Assembly (NCBI GenBank): GCA_965224045.1
Contig: CBDCYD010000005.1
Coordinates: 124,001 to 188,000, forward strand
DNA: 64,000 bases
Reading direction: 5' to 3'
From: Tectiglobus sp965224045
Lineage (GTDB): Bacteria > Pseudomonadota > Alphaproteobacteria > Rhizobiales > Hyphomicrobiaceae
Shown: positions 1 through 7,980 of the stretch, in pieces
How positions within the stretch are numbered: the stretch's first letter is position 1
How the letters are laid out: every line of letters begins with the position of its first letter
The notes under the pieces: generated by a model
Databases searched by the model: none
What the model was told of the DNA's origin: nothing
The model's input: only the letters and a program-made list of their open reading frames with translations
Made by a program: the position numbers and the translations under genes

Positions 1-111
1 ACGCGCGTGCGATTGAAAGCTTTTTCTCAACCATTCCGCTTTACCAATGACCCCAGCCAGAGTCACGCGGCCCACCTGGCGCCGCCGGCATTCATCAAGG
101 GTAGAGTTTTC

Positions 112-1623
112 ATGTCAGCGTCAGACGTCTTTATAATCGGTGCCGGTCCCGCCGGTCTCACCGCCTCCTACCTCCTGACCAAGGACGGCATTTCCGCAAC
201 CGTCATCGAAGCCGATCCGGAATATGTCGGCGGCATCTCGCGAACCGCGAACTACAAGGATTTCAAGTTCGACATCGGCGGCCATCGCTTCTTTTCGAAG
301 TCGAAAGAGGTGGTCGACCTGTGGAACGAGATCCTGCCGCAGGACTTCATCGAGCGCCCCCGCCTCAGCCGCATCTATTACAACGGCAGATATTTCTCCT
401 ATCCGCTGAAAGCCTTCGAGGCATTCAACAACCTGGGTCCGATCGAAAGTGCGCACTGCGTGCTCTCCTATATGTACCAGCGCGCTTTCCCGCACGAAAA
501 CCCCGAGAACTTCCACCAGTGGGTTGCCAACCAGTTCGGTGAGCGCCTGTTCTCAATCTTCTTCAAGACCTACACTGAAAAGGTGTGGGGCATGTCCTGC
601 GACGAGATCTCGGCCGATTGGGCCGCCCAGCGCATCAAGGGCCTCGACCTCTATTCGGCGATGGCCAATGCCCTGCGCAACTCGATCGCACCGGCAAAGG
701 GCGGCGCCACGAAGGACGGCGAGGTCATCAAGACCCTCATCGAGTCGTTCCGCTACCCGCGCCAGGGCCCCGGCATGATGTGGGATGCTGCGACCGCCAA
801 GACGCGCGCTCAGGGCGGTAAGGTCCATATGGGCCAGGCCCTCGACACCATGCATTGGGATGGCGACGCCGGCCTGTGGACCATCACCTCGACGGCCACC
901 GACGCCAGCACGCACACCTACCAGGCCAGGCACGCGATTTCTTCGGCACCGATCACGGAGCTTGTCGCCGCACTCGACGTCTCCGAAGACGCCCGCGCCG
1001 CCGCCGGTCGCCTGCGCTATCGTGATTTCCTCACGGTCGCCCTGGTCGTCGAGAAGCCGGATCTGTTTCCCGACAACTGGATCTACATTCACGAGCCGAG
1101 CGTCAAGGTCGGCCGCATCCAGAACTTCCGCTCCTGGTCGCCCGAAATGGTACCCAATCCGGAGCAGTCCTGTCTCGGCCTCGAGTACTTCTGCTTTGAA
1201 GGCGATGGCTTGTGGTCGGCTGCTGACGCGGATCTCATCGCCCTTGCCAAGAAAGAGCTGGCCAAGATCGGCCTGGCCACCGAAGAGGACATCATCGACG
1301 GCTGCGTCGTCCGTCAGAAGAAGGCCTACCCGGTCTACGACGACGGTTACAAGCAGAACGTCGAAACCATCCGCGCCGAACTCGCCGAAAGATACCCGAC
1401 CCTGCACCTGGTCGGCCGCAACGGCATGCACAAATATAACAACCAGGACCATGCCATGATGACCGCCATGCTGACGGTCAAGAACATCAAGGCCGGCGAA
1501 CTGGTATACGATATCTGGAACGTCAACGAGGATGCCGAGTATCATGAGGCCGGCAGCGAGGGCGAACAGGAAGCCCTCAAGTCGGTCCGCATGGTGCCGG
1601 AGCGCATCAAACAGGCTGGCTGA
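112..1623 (+). CDS. NAD(P)/FAD-dependent oxidoreductase (amine oxidase/protoporphyrinogen-oxidase-like)
   Basis: The protein of about 503 residues opens with a dinucleotide-binding motif (FIIGAGPAGLTASYLL), followed by EADPEYVGGISRT and DIGGHRFFSKS, which is the FAD-binding layout of the HemY/UDP-galactopyranose-mutase-like amine oxidase superfamily. The C-terminus has LVGRNGMHKYNNQDHAM, the usual second FAD contact. I chose the ATG at 112 because the dinucleotide motif begins six residues later; the frame is open upstream to base 7, but that extension has no recognisable sequence. Relatives often sit in surface-polysaccharide clusters; here no such gene is adjacent, so the substrate cannot be named. 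It stands alone, followed by a gap of about 150 bases before an amidohydrolase operon. Confidence 0.85.
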   Translation: MSASDVFIIGAGPAGLTASYLLTKDGISATVIEADPEYVGGISRTANYKDFKFDIGGHRFFSKSKEVVDLWNEILPQDFIERPRLSRIYYNGRYFSYPLKAFEAFNNLGPIESAHCVLSYMYQRAFPHENPENFHQWVANQFGERLFSIFFKTYTEKVWGMSCDEISADWAAQRIKGLDLYSAMANALRNSIAPAKGGATKDGEVIKTLIESFRYPRQGPGMMWDAATAKTRAQGGKVHMGQALDTMHWDGDAGLWTITSTATDASTHTYQARHAISSAPITELVAALDVSEDARAAAGRLRYRDFLTVALVVEKPDLFPDNWIYIHEPSVKVGRIQNFRSWSPEMVPNPEQSCLGLEYFCFEGDGLWSAADADLIALAKKELAKIGLATEEDIIDGCVVRQKKAYPVYDDGYKQNVETIRAELAERYPTLHLVGRNGMHKYNNQDHAMMTAMLTVKNIKAGELVYDIWNVNEDAEYHEAGSEGEQEALKSVRMVPERIKQAG

Positions 1624-1779
1624 CGGCGTACCCTGATCCGGCACTGCAACCAAATTTCCGCATGGCCGTGCAGAGCACGGCCATGCGCATTTCGCACCCT
1701 TGATGGTAGCCGTCATGGCCGGCAACCGAAATCACATATGCGCCTTGCCCGCGCCCATGAAACCGGCGATTCTCGTCGG

Positions 1780-2832
1780 ATGACCGACCGCATCGCACCA
1801 ATCGACTGCGATATTCATCCGGGCGTCCCGGGCCTCGAAGCGCTGTTAGCCTATATGGAACCGCATTGGGCCGAGACCCTTGTCCAACGGGGCATGCACG
1901 AACTCGATTCGATTTCCTACCCGAATCGCTCACCGCTCACCGCCCGGGCCGATTGGCGTGCCGACAAGGGCAAACCGGCAACGACATTGGCCGCCGTTCA
2001 AGAACACCTTCTCGATCCCTTCGGCATCGACATCGCCATCTGTAATTGCCTCTACGGCGTCCAGATCCCGTTCAGCGAGGACATGGGTGCTGCCTACGCC
2101 CGCGCCGTCAATGACTGGATCGCAGAGGAATGGCTGAGCAGGGACGATCGCCTGCGCGCCTCCATTGTCATACCGGTGCAGGGCACCGAACTGGCGGTTG
2201 CGGAAATCGAACGCATGGGCCCGGACAAGCGTTTCGTCCAGGTCTTGCTCCTTGTCATGGGCGAAACCATGCTCGGGCGCCGCCATCACTGGCCGATCTA
2301 CGAAGCCGCAGCCCGCCATGGACTGCCGGTCGGCATCCACGCGGGTTCATCCTACAGGCACCCGGTGACACCCGTCGGCTGGCCGTCGACCTCGACCGAG
2401 GACTACGTCAACCAGTCGATCGCCTTCCAGTCCCAGCTGGCCAGCCTGATCTCCGAGGGGGTCTTCAAGAAGTTCCCGGATCTCAAGATCGTCATGCTCG
2501 AATCGGGCATTACCTGGTTGCCGTCGTTTATCTGGCGTTTCAAGAAGTACTGGCGCGGCCTGACCATGGAAATCCCGTGGGTCGACCGCCCGCCCGAACA
2601 GATCATTTACGAGCAGGTCCGATTTTCCCTGCAACCCTTCGATGCGCCTGACGATCCGGCAACCATCGCCCGCGTCATCGAGCATCTCGGCTCGGACGAT
2701 CTGATTTTGTTTTCGACCGACTACCCCCATTGGCAATTCGATGGCGGGGACGTATTGCCCAGGGGTTTGCCGGACGGCCTGAAACGCAAGATAATGGTGG
2801 ACAATCCGCGCGCGACCTACGGCCGGCTATAG
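1780..2832 (+). CDS. Amidohydrolase family 2 protein (ACMSD-like), first copy
   Basis: This metal-dependent hydrolase/decarboxylase has the amidohydrolase-2 layout: CDIHPG at the N-terminus (a variant of the metal-binding HxH/ExH site), GLPVGIHAG mid-protein, LKIVMLESG, and FSTDYPHWQFDG near the C-terminus, where the Asp is the late metal/catalytic residue. The ATG at 1780 (MTDRIAPIDCDIHPG) is preferred over the in-frame ATG at 1738, since the fold starts immediately. A paralogue follows 47 bases downstream and a Rieske protein follows that, all on one strand, so an operon is likely. The family includes decarboxylases of aromatic acids and hydrolases; the substrate is not readable. Confidence 0.85.
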   Translation: MTDRIAPIDCDIHPGVPGLEALLAYMEPHWAETLVQRGMHELDSISYPNRSPLTARADWRADKGKPATTLAAVQEHLLDPFGIDIAICNCLYGVQIPFSEDMGAAYARAVNDWIAEEWLSRDDRLRASIVIPVQGTELAVAEIERMGPDKRFVQVLLLVMGETMLGRRHHWPIYEAAARHGLPVGIHAGSSYRHPVTPVGWPSTSTEDYVNQSIAFQSQLASLISEGVFKKFPDLKIVMLESGITWLPSFIWRFKKYWRGLTMEIPWVDRPPEQIIYEQVRFSLQPFDAPDDPATIARVIEHLGSDDLILFSTDYPHWQFDGGDVLPRGLPDGLKRKIMVDNPRATYGRL

Positions 2833-2879
2833 CGGGCAGCGCGCCTGGATCATCCCCCTCCCGCTTGAGGAGCACCGCG

Positions 2880-3986
2880 ATGAACATTCATGTCTCGACA
2901 CCTGAAGCAGCCGCAAAGGCCAACCGCATCGGTCTCGCGATCGCCGACGGCGACATTCATCCGCGGCCCAAGGAAAAGGGGCTCCACGCTTACCTTGCAC
3001 AACGCTGGCGCGACCATTTGGACACCTACGGCTTGATCGTGCGCCACGGCTATCAGGCCGGCCCCGCCTATCCGAAGGGCAATCCCGATGCCTGCCGGCG
3101 CGATGCCTACCTGCCGGACGGCGGCAAACCGGGCTCCGACCTCGACTTCATGCGCCAGCAGTTGCTCGACCCCTGCAACATCGAGCTTGGCGTCCTCAAC
3201 GCCATCACGCCGACGCCTGGCAACGCCCAGAATCATGATCTCGCAATCGCCATGGCGCGCGCCATGAACGAGTGGCAGGTGGCGGAGTGGACGTCGCAGG
3301 AACCGCGCCTCAAGGCGTCGATCGTCGTGCCTTATGAGGATCCGGCCGCCGCCGCCGCCGAGATCGACCACTGGGCCGGACACAAGGATTTTGTTCAGGT
3401 CCTGCTGATGAGCCGCACCGCCGAGCCACTCGGCCAGCGCAAGTACTGGCCGATCTACGAGGCCGCGGTGCGCAACGACATCGCCATTGGCGTCCATGCC
3501 TTCGGCTATGGCGGCTACCCGGTCACCGGCGGAGGCTGGCCATCCTACTACATCGAGGAGATGAGCGGCCATTCCCAGTGCTGCCAGGGCCTGCTCGCCA
3601 GCATGGTTCTGGAAGGCGTGTTCGAGCACTTCCCGACGCTGCGCTTCGTCCTCATTGAAGCCGGGTTTGCGTGGCTGCCTTCGCTTGCCTGGCGCCTCGA
3701 CAACCACGCCCGCAAGACCCGCAGCGAAATCCCGCACCTGAAACGCGAGCCGTCGGAGTATATCCGCCGCAATGTCTGGCTCACCACCCAGCCGATGGAG
3801 GAACCGATCCGTCGCCGCCACCTCCAAGACATCATCGACTGGATTGGTTGGGACCGCCTGGTCTTTGCCACCGATTACCCGCATTGGGACTTCGATGATC
3901 CCGAATTCGCATTGCCGATCCGCATTGACGACGACAAACGCCGCCAGTTCTTCCGCGAGAACGCGCGCACCGTTTACAAGGCCTGA
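2880..3986 (+). CDS. Amidohydrolase family 2 protein (ACMSD-like), second copy
   Basis: This is a paralogue of the preceding gene. It has ADGDIHPRPKEK at the N-terminus, IGVHAFGYGG mid-protein, LRFVLIEAGFAWLPS, and FATDYPHWDFDDPEF at the C-terminal metal/catalytic Asp. The ATG at 2880 follows TTGAGGAGCACCGCG, a good ribosome-binding site; the open frame upstream to 2730 overlaps the previous gene and is not needed. The pairing of two different copies with a Rieske protein suggests a heteromeric or sequential step in degradation of one compound. This is inference from gene order only. Confidence 0.86.
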   Translation: MNIHVSTPEAAAKANRIGLAIADGDIHPRPKEKGLHAYLAQRWRDHLDTYGLIVRHGYQAGPAYPKGNPDACRRDAYLPDGGKPGSDLDFMRQQLLDPCNIELGVLNAITPTPGNAQNHDLAIAMARAMNEWQVAEWTSQEPRLKASIVVPYEDPAAAAAEIDHWAGHKDFVQVLLMSRTAEPLGQRKYWPIYEAAVRNDIAIGVHAFGYGGYPVTGGGWPSYYIEEMSGHSQCCQGLLASMVLEGVFEHFPTLRFVLIEAGFAWLPSLAWRLDNHARKTRSEIPHLKREPSEYIRRNVWLTTQPMEEPIRRRHLQDIIDWIGWDRLVFATDYPHWDFDDPEFALPIRIDDDKRRQFFRENARTVYKA

Positions 3987-4004
3987 GAGACCAGCACCGA
4001 ACCA

Positions 4005-4418
4005 ATGGCCCGCCACGTCGTTGCCACCGTCGATGAAATCCCGCCCGGCACCCGCAAACTGGTCGAGGTTGCCGGACGCAAGATCGTCGTTTTCAATATT
4101 GACGGCGAGTTTCTCGCACTCCTCGATCGGTGTCCGCACCAGGGCGGCTCGTTGTGTGACGGTGTTCTGACCGGATTCGTTTCCTCCGACGAACCCGGCA
4201 CCTATGCCTATTCGCGGCCCGGCGAGATCATCCGTTGTCCCTGGCACGGCTGGCATTTCGACCTGCGCACCGGCCAGTCCTGGGGTGAACCGGACCGCGT
4301 CTTCACCAAGCAGTACCCGGTCGAGGTCACGCCCGGAAAGGCCCTCGTCGAAGGTCCCTACCAGGCAGAAACCGTCGACGTCACGGTCGACCGGCAATAC
4401 GTCGTGATCGACGGTTGA
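4005..4418 (+). CDS. Rieske [2Fe-2S] domain protein
   Basis: This 137-residue protein holds the two halves of a Rieske cluster site, CPHQGG and CPWHGWHFD, giving the C-x-H and C-x2-H ligands. The segment between them (about residues 51-75) is longer than in small Rieske ferredoxins. There is no catalytic domain, so it is an electron carrier or a regulatory subunit, not an oxygenase alpha subunit. It starts 18 bases after the second amidohydrolase and probably shares its transcript. Which oxygenase it would serve is not clear; the flavoprotein at 5020-6507 is separated from it by the repeat array. Confidence 0.88.
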   Translation: MARHVVATVDEIPPGTRKLVEVAGRKIVVFNIDGEFLALLDRCPHQGGSLCDGVLTGFVSSDEPGTYAYSRPGEIIRCPWHGWHFDLRTGQSWGEPDRVFTKQYPVEVTPGKALVEGPYQAETVDVTVDRQYVVIDG

Positions 4419-4451
4419 GCCGTCACGCGTGACCGCGATGGGTACCGGCTG

Positions 4452-4479
4452 GATGATCGCCTCTAAAGAATCGAGCAAC
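4452..4479. repeat. 28-bp dispersed intergenic element, copy 1
   Basis: The 28 bases starting GATGATCGCCTCTAAAG are identical to 58488-58515, 54 kb away and also intergenic. In both places the stretch ends in TCGAGCAAC and is followed within a few bases by a CTGCTT run. It lies just downstream of the Rieske gene and just upstream of the tandem repeat array. It codes for nothing I can support. Confidence 0.8.
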
Positions 4480-4523
4480 TATCTGCTTTAAGGCATCTCG
4501 CAGCAATACGGACTCGCTCATAA

Positions 4524-4943
4524 GGGAGCAACGCGACCCGGCCGAACGGCCGCCCCGCCGGAGCCGCCGCGCAAAGCGCAAATAGCGGCGTGAGGCAAAC
4601 AACCCGACGGGAGCAACGCGACCCGGCCGAAAGGCCGCCCCGCCGGAGCCGCCGCGCGAAGCGCGAATAGCGGCGGGAGGCAAAAAAACCTGAAGGGAGC
4701 AACGCGACCCGGCCGAAAGGCCGCCCCGCCGGAGCCGCCGCGCAAAGCGCGAATAGCGGCGTGAGGCAAAAAAACCCGAAGGGAGCAACGCGACCCGGCC
4801 GAATGGCCGCCCCGCCGGAGCCGCCGCGCAAAGCGCGAATAGCGGCGTGAGGCAAAAAAACCCGAAGGGAGCAACGCGACCCGGCCAAACGGCCGCCCCG
4901 CCGGAGCCGCCGCGCAAAGCGCAAATAGCGGCGTGAGGCAAAA
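4524..4943. repeat. Tandem array of five 85-86 bp repeats
   Basis: Unit starts (GGGAGCAACGCGACC) fall at 4524, 4609, 4695, 4781 and 4867, so the period is 85, 86, 86 and 86 bp. The units differ at only a few positions. Each unit contains a GC-rich dyad (CCGGCCGAACGGCCG), a run of GCCGCC/CGCCGG, a purine-pyrimidine GCGCAAAGCGC dyad and an A-rich tail. Because 86 is not a multiple of three, the Arg-rich motif it would encode appears in all three antisense frames, so this is a nucleotide-level repeat and not a repetitive protein. The whole 4419-5019 gap otherwise contains only the 28-bp element. Confidence 0.9.
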
Positions 4944-5019
4944 AGCGACGCGCTTTAGCCCGCCGGACGGCTGCACATGAGCGCGCACTCGTCCCTCTAC
5001 CGTTGACCTGCTAGTTTCA

Positions 5020-6507
5020 TTGCATCGAAAGCCAGGCAGAGGTCGACACGCATTGCAGGACAAATCGAAGGCGGGACCGTCCGTCGACCAGGCCGTCGCA
5101 CCGGACGACCTTGCGCTGCTCGAGCGCCGGGTCCAACGCGACCTTGCCTTGATCGCCCATCCACACATGCCCTGGCTCGTCCCGCACAAGGACCCGGCCG
5201 GACGCGATGCCTTGGACGTCCTGATTGTCGGGGCCGGCCAGTCGGGCCTTGCTACGGCGTTCGGCCTGATGCGCTCACGGGTCGACAACATTCTGGTTGT
5301 CGATCGCGCACCTTACGGGCGCGAAGGCCCGTGGCTGACATACGCCCGCATGGACACGCTGCGCAGCCCCAAGGACTACACGGGCCCCGACCTCGACATA
5401 CCGTCGCTGACGTACCGGTCGTGGCATGAAGCGAAATTCGGCAGGGACGACTGGCAGAAGATGGACCTCATCCCGCGTCAATACTGGGCCGACTATCTGC
5501 TTTGGGTTCGGCGGATGACGCGTGTTCCCGTACGGAATGACACCCGCGTCGTCGGCATTTGTCCGCAAGGCGGTCTGCTCGCGGTCGAGGTCGAAAAGCC
5601 TGACGGCAAATGCGAAACCATGTTCACGCGCAAACTCGTCCTGGCGACGGGGCAGGATGGCACCGGACTGTGGTGGATGCCGCCGGCGATCGCCGCGCTG
5701 CCCGGTAAACTCCGCGCCCATGCCGCCGACGACATCGACTTCGTTGAACTCCGCGGCAAATCCGTTGCCGTTCTCGGCGCCGGCGCCTCAGCCTTCGACA
5801 ACGCTGCCGTCGCCCTGGAGAAAGGGGCGAAGGACGTCCGCCTCTACTGCCGGCGCGACAGACCACAGGTGATCCAGCCCTATCGCTGGCTCACGTTTCG
5901 CGGTTTTCTGCGCCATCTGAGCGACCTCGACGACGCCTGGCGCTGGCGCTTCATGCGCCACATTCTGGCGCTCCGCGAGGGCTTTCCCCAGGCGACCTAC
6001 GATCGTTGCGCCTGCCACGAAAACTTCCACCTGATAACGGGTGCGCCATGGCAGGCGGTCCGCACGATCAGCGATCAAGTTGAAATCACTACGCCGCAAG
6101 GCAAACACTTTGCCGATTTCATCATTTGCGGCACCGGCATCGATATGGATTTCAGTCTCCGTCCGGAACTACGCGGCTTCGCCGACAACATCGCCACATG
6201 GCGCGATTGCTACGAACCGCCACCCGATGAACGCGATGATCGCCTGGCGCGTTACCCCTATTTGAGCCGCGATTTCGCATTCGTCGAAAAGGTTCCCGGC
6301 AAGACGCCATGGCTGAAGGACATCCACGTGTTCGCCATCGCCTCAACGATGAGCTTCGGCCCATCCGGCGCCTCCATCAATGCCATGACGACGGTCGTCC
6401 CAAAGCTCGTTGCCGCAATCACCAAGGGCCTGTTCCAGGGCGATGTCGAACGCCATTGGCGCGAACTCCAGGCCTACGATGAACCGCAGGCAATTATCCC
6501 CGACTGA
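5020..6507 (+). CDS. FAD/NAD(P)-binding oxidoreductase, flavin-monooxygenase-like
   Basis: The protein (about 495 residues) has two Rossmann motifs, VLIVGAGQSGLATAFGL (FAD) near residue 70 and VAVLGAGASAFDNAA (NAD(P)H) near residue 250, with LATGQDG between them, the arrangement of class B flavin monooxygenases. The motif PWLTYARMDTLRSPK sits where these enzymes contact flavin. No ATG fits the N-terminus; TTG at 5020 or TTG at 5053 are the candidate starts, and neither has a strong ribosome-binding site. It precedes RidA and an EamA permease on the same strand. The substrate is unknown. Confidence 0.82.
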   Translation: MHRKPGRGRHALQDKSKAGPSVDQAVAPDDLALLERRVQRDLALIAHPHMPWLVPHKDPAGRDALDVLIVGAGQSGLATAFGLMRSRVDNILVVDRAPYGREGPWLTYARMDTLRSPKDYTGPDLDIPSLTYRSWHEAKFGRDDWQKMDLIPRQYWADYLLWVRRMTRVPVRNDTRVVGICPQGGLLAVEVEKPDGKCETMFTRKLVLATGQDGTGLWWMPPAIAALPGKLRAHAADDIDFVELRGKSVAVLGAGASAFDNAAVALEKGAKDVRLYCRRDRPQVIQPYRWLTFRGFLRHLSDLDDAWRWRFMRHILALREGFPQATYDRCACHENFHLITGAPWQAVRTISDQVEITTPQGKHFADFIICGTGIDMDFSLRPELRGFADNIATWRDCYEPPPDERDDRLARYPYLSRDFAFVEKVPGKTPWLKDIHVFAIASTMSFGPSGASINAMTTVVPKLVAAITKGLFQGDVERHWRELQAYDEPQAIIPD

Positions 6508-6653
6508 GCATCAATCCACCCACTCACCCTGGCTCCGCGCTTGCGAGCCGAACAGCGGTGCAAATTGAGATGCAATCCCACCTATGCTTGGGTTCCCGCC
6601 CAGCACATTACCGGCACATCGCCAGCACATTGATTGAAAGGATGCCCAACCAC

Positions 6654-7019
6654 ATGAGCACGATCCATCGCATCGGCCCCTCCCATTACTCACCAACGCG
6701 CAACCGGATTGTCGTCCACAATGGCGTTGCAACGATGGTTGCCACCGCGACCACCAAGTCGGCCACGTTGTATGAGCAGGCCGGCGACGCCCTCGCCAAC
6801 ATCGATCGTCAATTGACGGAAATCGGCACCGACAAGGGCAGCGTCCTCACCATCATGGTCTACGTTGCCGACATTACTGAGAAGCCGGAGTTCAACCGCG
6901 CCTGGGACGAATGGGTCGATCGGGAGAATTTGCCGGTGCGCGCCTGCCTTGGGGTCGCACTCGAAGACAAGGACCTTGTCGAACTGGTCGTCACGGTTGC
7001 CGTCGATGACACACCATAG
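6654..7019 (+). CDS. RidA/YjgF/Rid family protein
   Basis: This is a small Rid-family protein (about 121 residues) that would deaminate reactive enamine/imine intermediates or act on a pathway-specific substrate. Visible family features are the opening IHRIG, the central VYVADI strand, and VRACLGV followed by LVELVVTVAV, which supply the conserved Arg and Glu of the Rid active site. The start is taken as ATG 6654 (MSTIHRIG) with GAAAGGA about 12 bases upstream; ATG 6642 is possible. It sits between a flavin-dependent oxidase and a permease, a common neighbourhood for amine-oxidising pathways that release imines. Confidence 0.87.
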   Translation: MSTIHRIGPSHYSPTRNRIVVHNGVATMVATATTKSATLYEQAGDALANIDRQLTEIGTDKGSVLTIMVYVADITEKPEFNRAWDEWVDRENLPVRACLGVALEDKDLVELVVTVAVDDTP

Positions 7020-7064
7020 CCGTCTGGCTGCACCCGGCATCGAACGGCATCGAGTTGAGGCCCC

Positions 7065-7934
7065 GTGAACGAGAGCATCTACATCGTCGCTGCCATCGCG
7101 TTCGCGGCAAGCATCGTTTTTGCGTTCTCCAACCATGTCCAGCATATCGCGCTGGATCACATGGATGTGCGCGCGGGAACACTTGTAAACGTCGCGACCA
7201 CCGCCATTCTGCTGTGGCTGCTGGCCCCGCTCTACCTGGCACCGGACACGCTGCTGACCGAGGCTGCCGCTTGGTTTGCGCTGGCCGGCCTCATCGTACC
7301 CTCGCTGTCGATGACGCTGCATACGCTGAGCGTACGCATGATCGGACCGGGCCTCACTGCGGGGCTGGCATCGACATCGCCGGTCTTCGCAATGGCGCTC
7401 GCCGTCATCGTGCTCGGCGAACTGGTCACCGGCCAGGTCGCAGCCGGCACCGCGATCGTTGTCTGCGGCATCGCCTTCGTCGCGTTGCAGGCGCGCAGGC
7501 CGGGCGTCTCGTGGCCGATGTGGGCGGTGGCGATACCGCTCGGCGCCGCCTTGACCCGCGGCCTGTCGCACAATGTCATCAAGATTGGCCTCAATGACTT
7601 GCCGAGCCCTTTGACCGCAGCTCTGATTGCCGCGACAACGTCTTTGGCGGTCCTGTTCGGGATCAACACGGCGAGCCGGCAACCCATGCCGCGTTGGGGC
7701 AGCGGCTTCATTTGGTTTGCACTTTGCGGGCTCCTGAACGGCATCGGCCTGGTCAGCTTGAACATCGCTCTCGCCCTCGGAGACGTGATCGTCGTCTCCC
7801 CGCTCGTCGCCACCACTCCGGCCTTTACGCTTCTCACCGGCTGGTTGTTCTTTCGCAGAGAACGCGTTGGCTGGTCGTCGATCGTTGCGATCGCCGCGAT
7901 CTTCCTCGGCTGCCTGCTCATCATCACCCGATGA
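7065..7934 (+). CDS. EamA/DMT family transporter
   Basis: This integral membrane protein of 289 residues has about ten hydrophobic segments in two repeated halves, as in EamA (drug/metabolite transporter) proteins. Recognisable pieces are GPGLTAGLASTSPVFAMALA in the first half and VVSPLVATTPAFTLLTGWLF in the second, the typical end-of-half signature. The start is GTG 7065 after GTTGAGG. It is the last gene of the rightward group and converges with the FeS protein gene at 7981. The substrate is not predictable. Confidence 0.87.
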   Translation: MNESIYIVAAIAFAASIVFAFSNHVQHIALDHMDVRAGTLVNVATTAILLWLLAPLYLAPDTLLTEAAAWFALAGLIVPSLSMTLHTLSVRMIGPGLTAGLASTSPVFAMALAVIVLGELVTGQVAAGTAIVVCGIAFVALQARRPGVSWPMWAVAIPLGAALTRGLSHNVIKIGLNDLPSPLTAALIAATTSLAVLFGINTASRQPMPRWGSGFIWFALCGLLNGIGLVSLNIALALGDVIVVSPLVATTPAFTLLTGWLFFRRERVGWSSIVAIAAIFLGCLLIITR

Positions 7935-7980
7935 CGGCATGCCCGGCATTGCCCCGCACGGAGCCCCGATTGTTTGACGC

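Noticed and set aside
2850..4478. Long antisense frame of 542 codons across the second amidohydrolase and Rieske genes
   Set aside because: It mirrors GC-biased codons of two well-supported genes, has no ribosome-binding site and no recognisable domain.
4524..4943. CRISPR array
   Set aside because: Units are 85-86 bases and contiguous with no variable spacers; no cas gene is present.
4518..5291. Antisense Arg-rich repetitive protein over the tandem repeats
   Set aside because: The same motif shows in three frames because the period is 85-86 bases, so it is a nucleotide repeat and not a protein.
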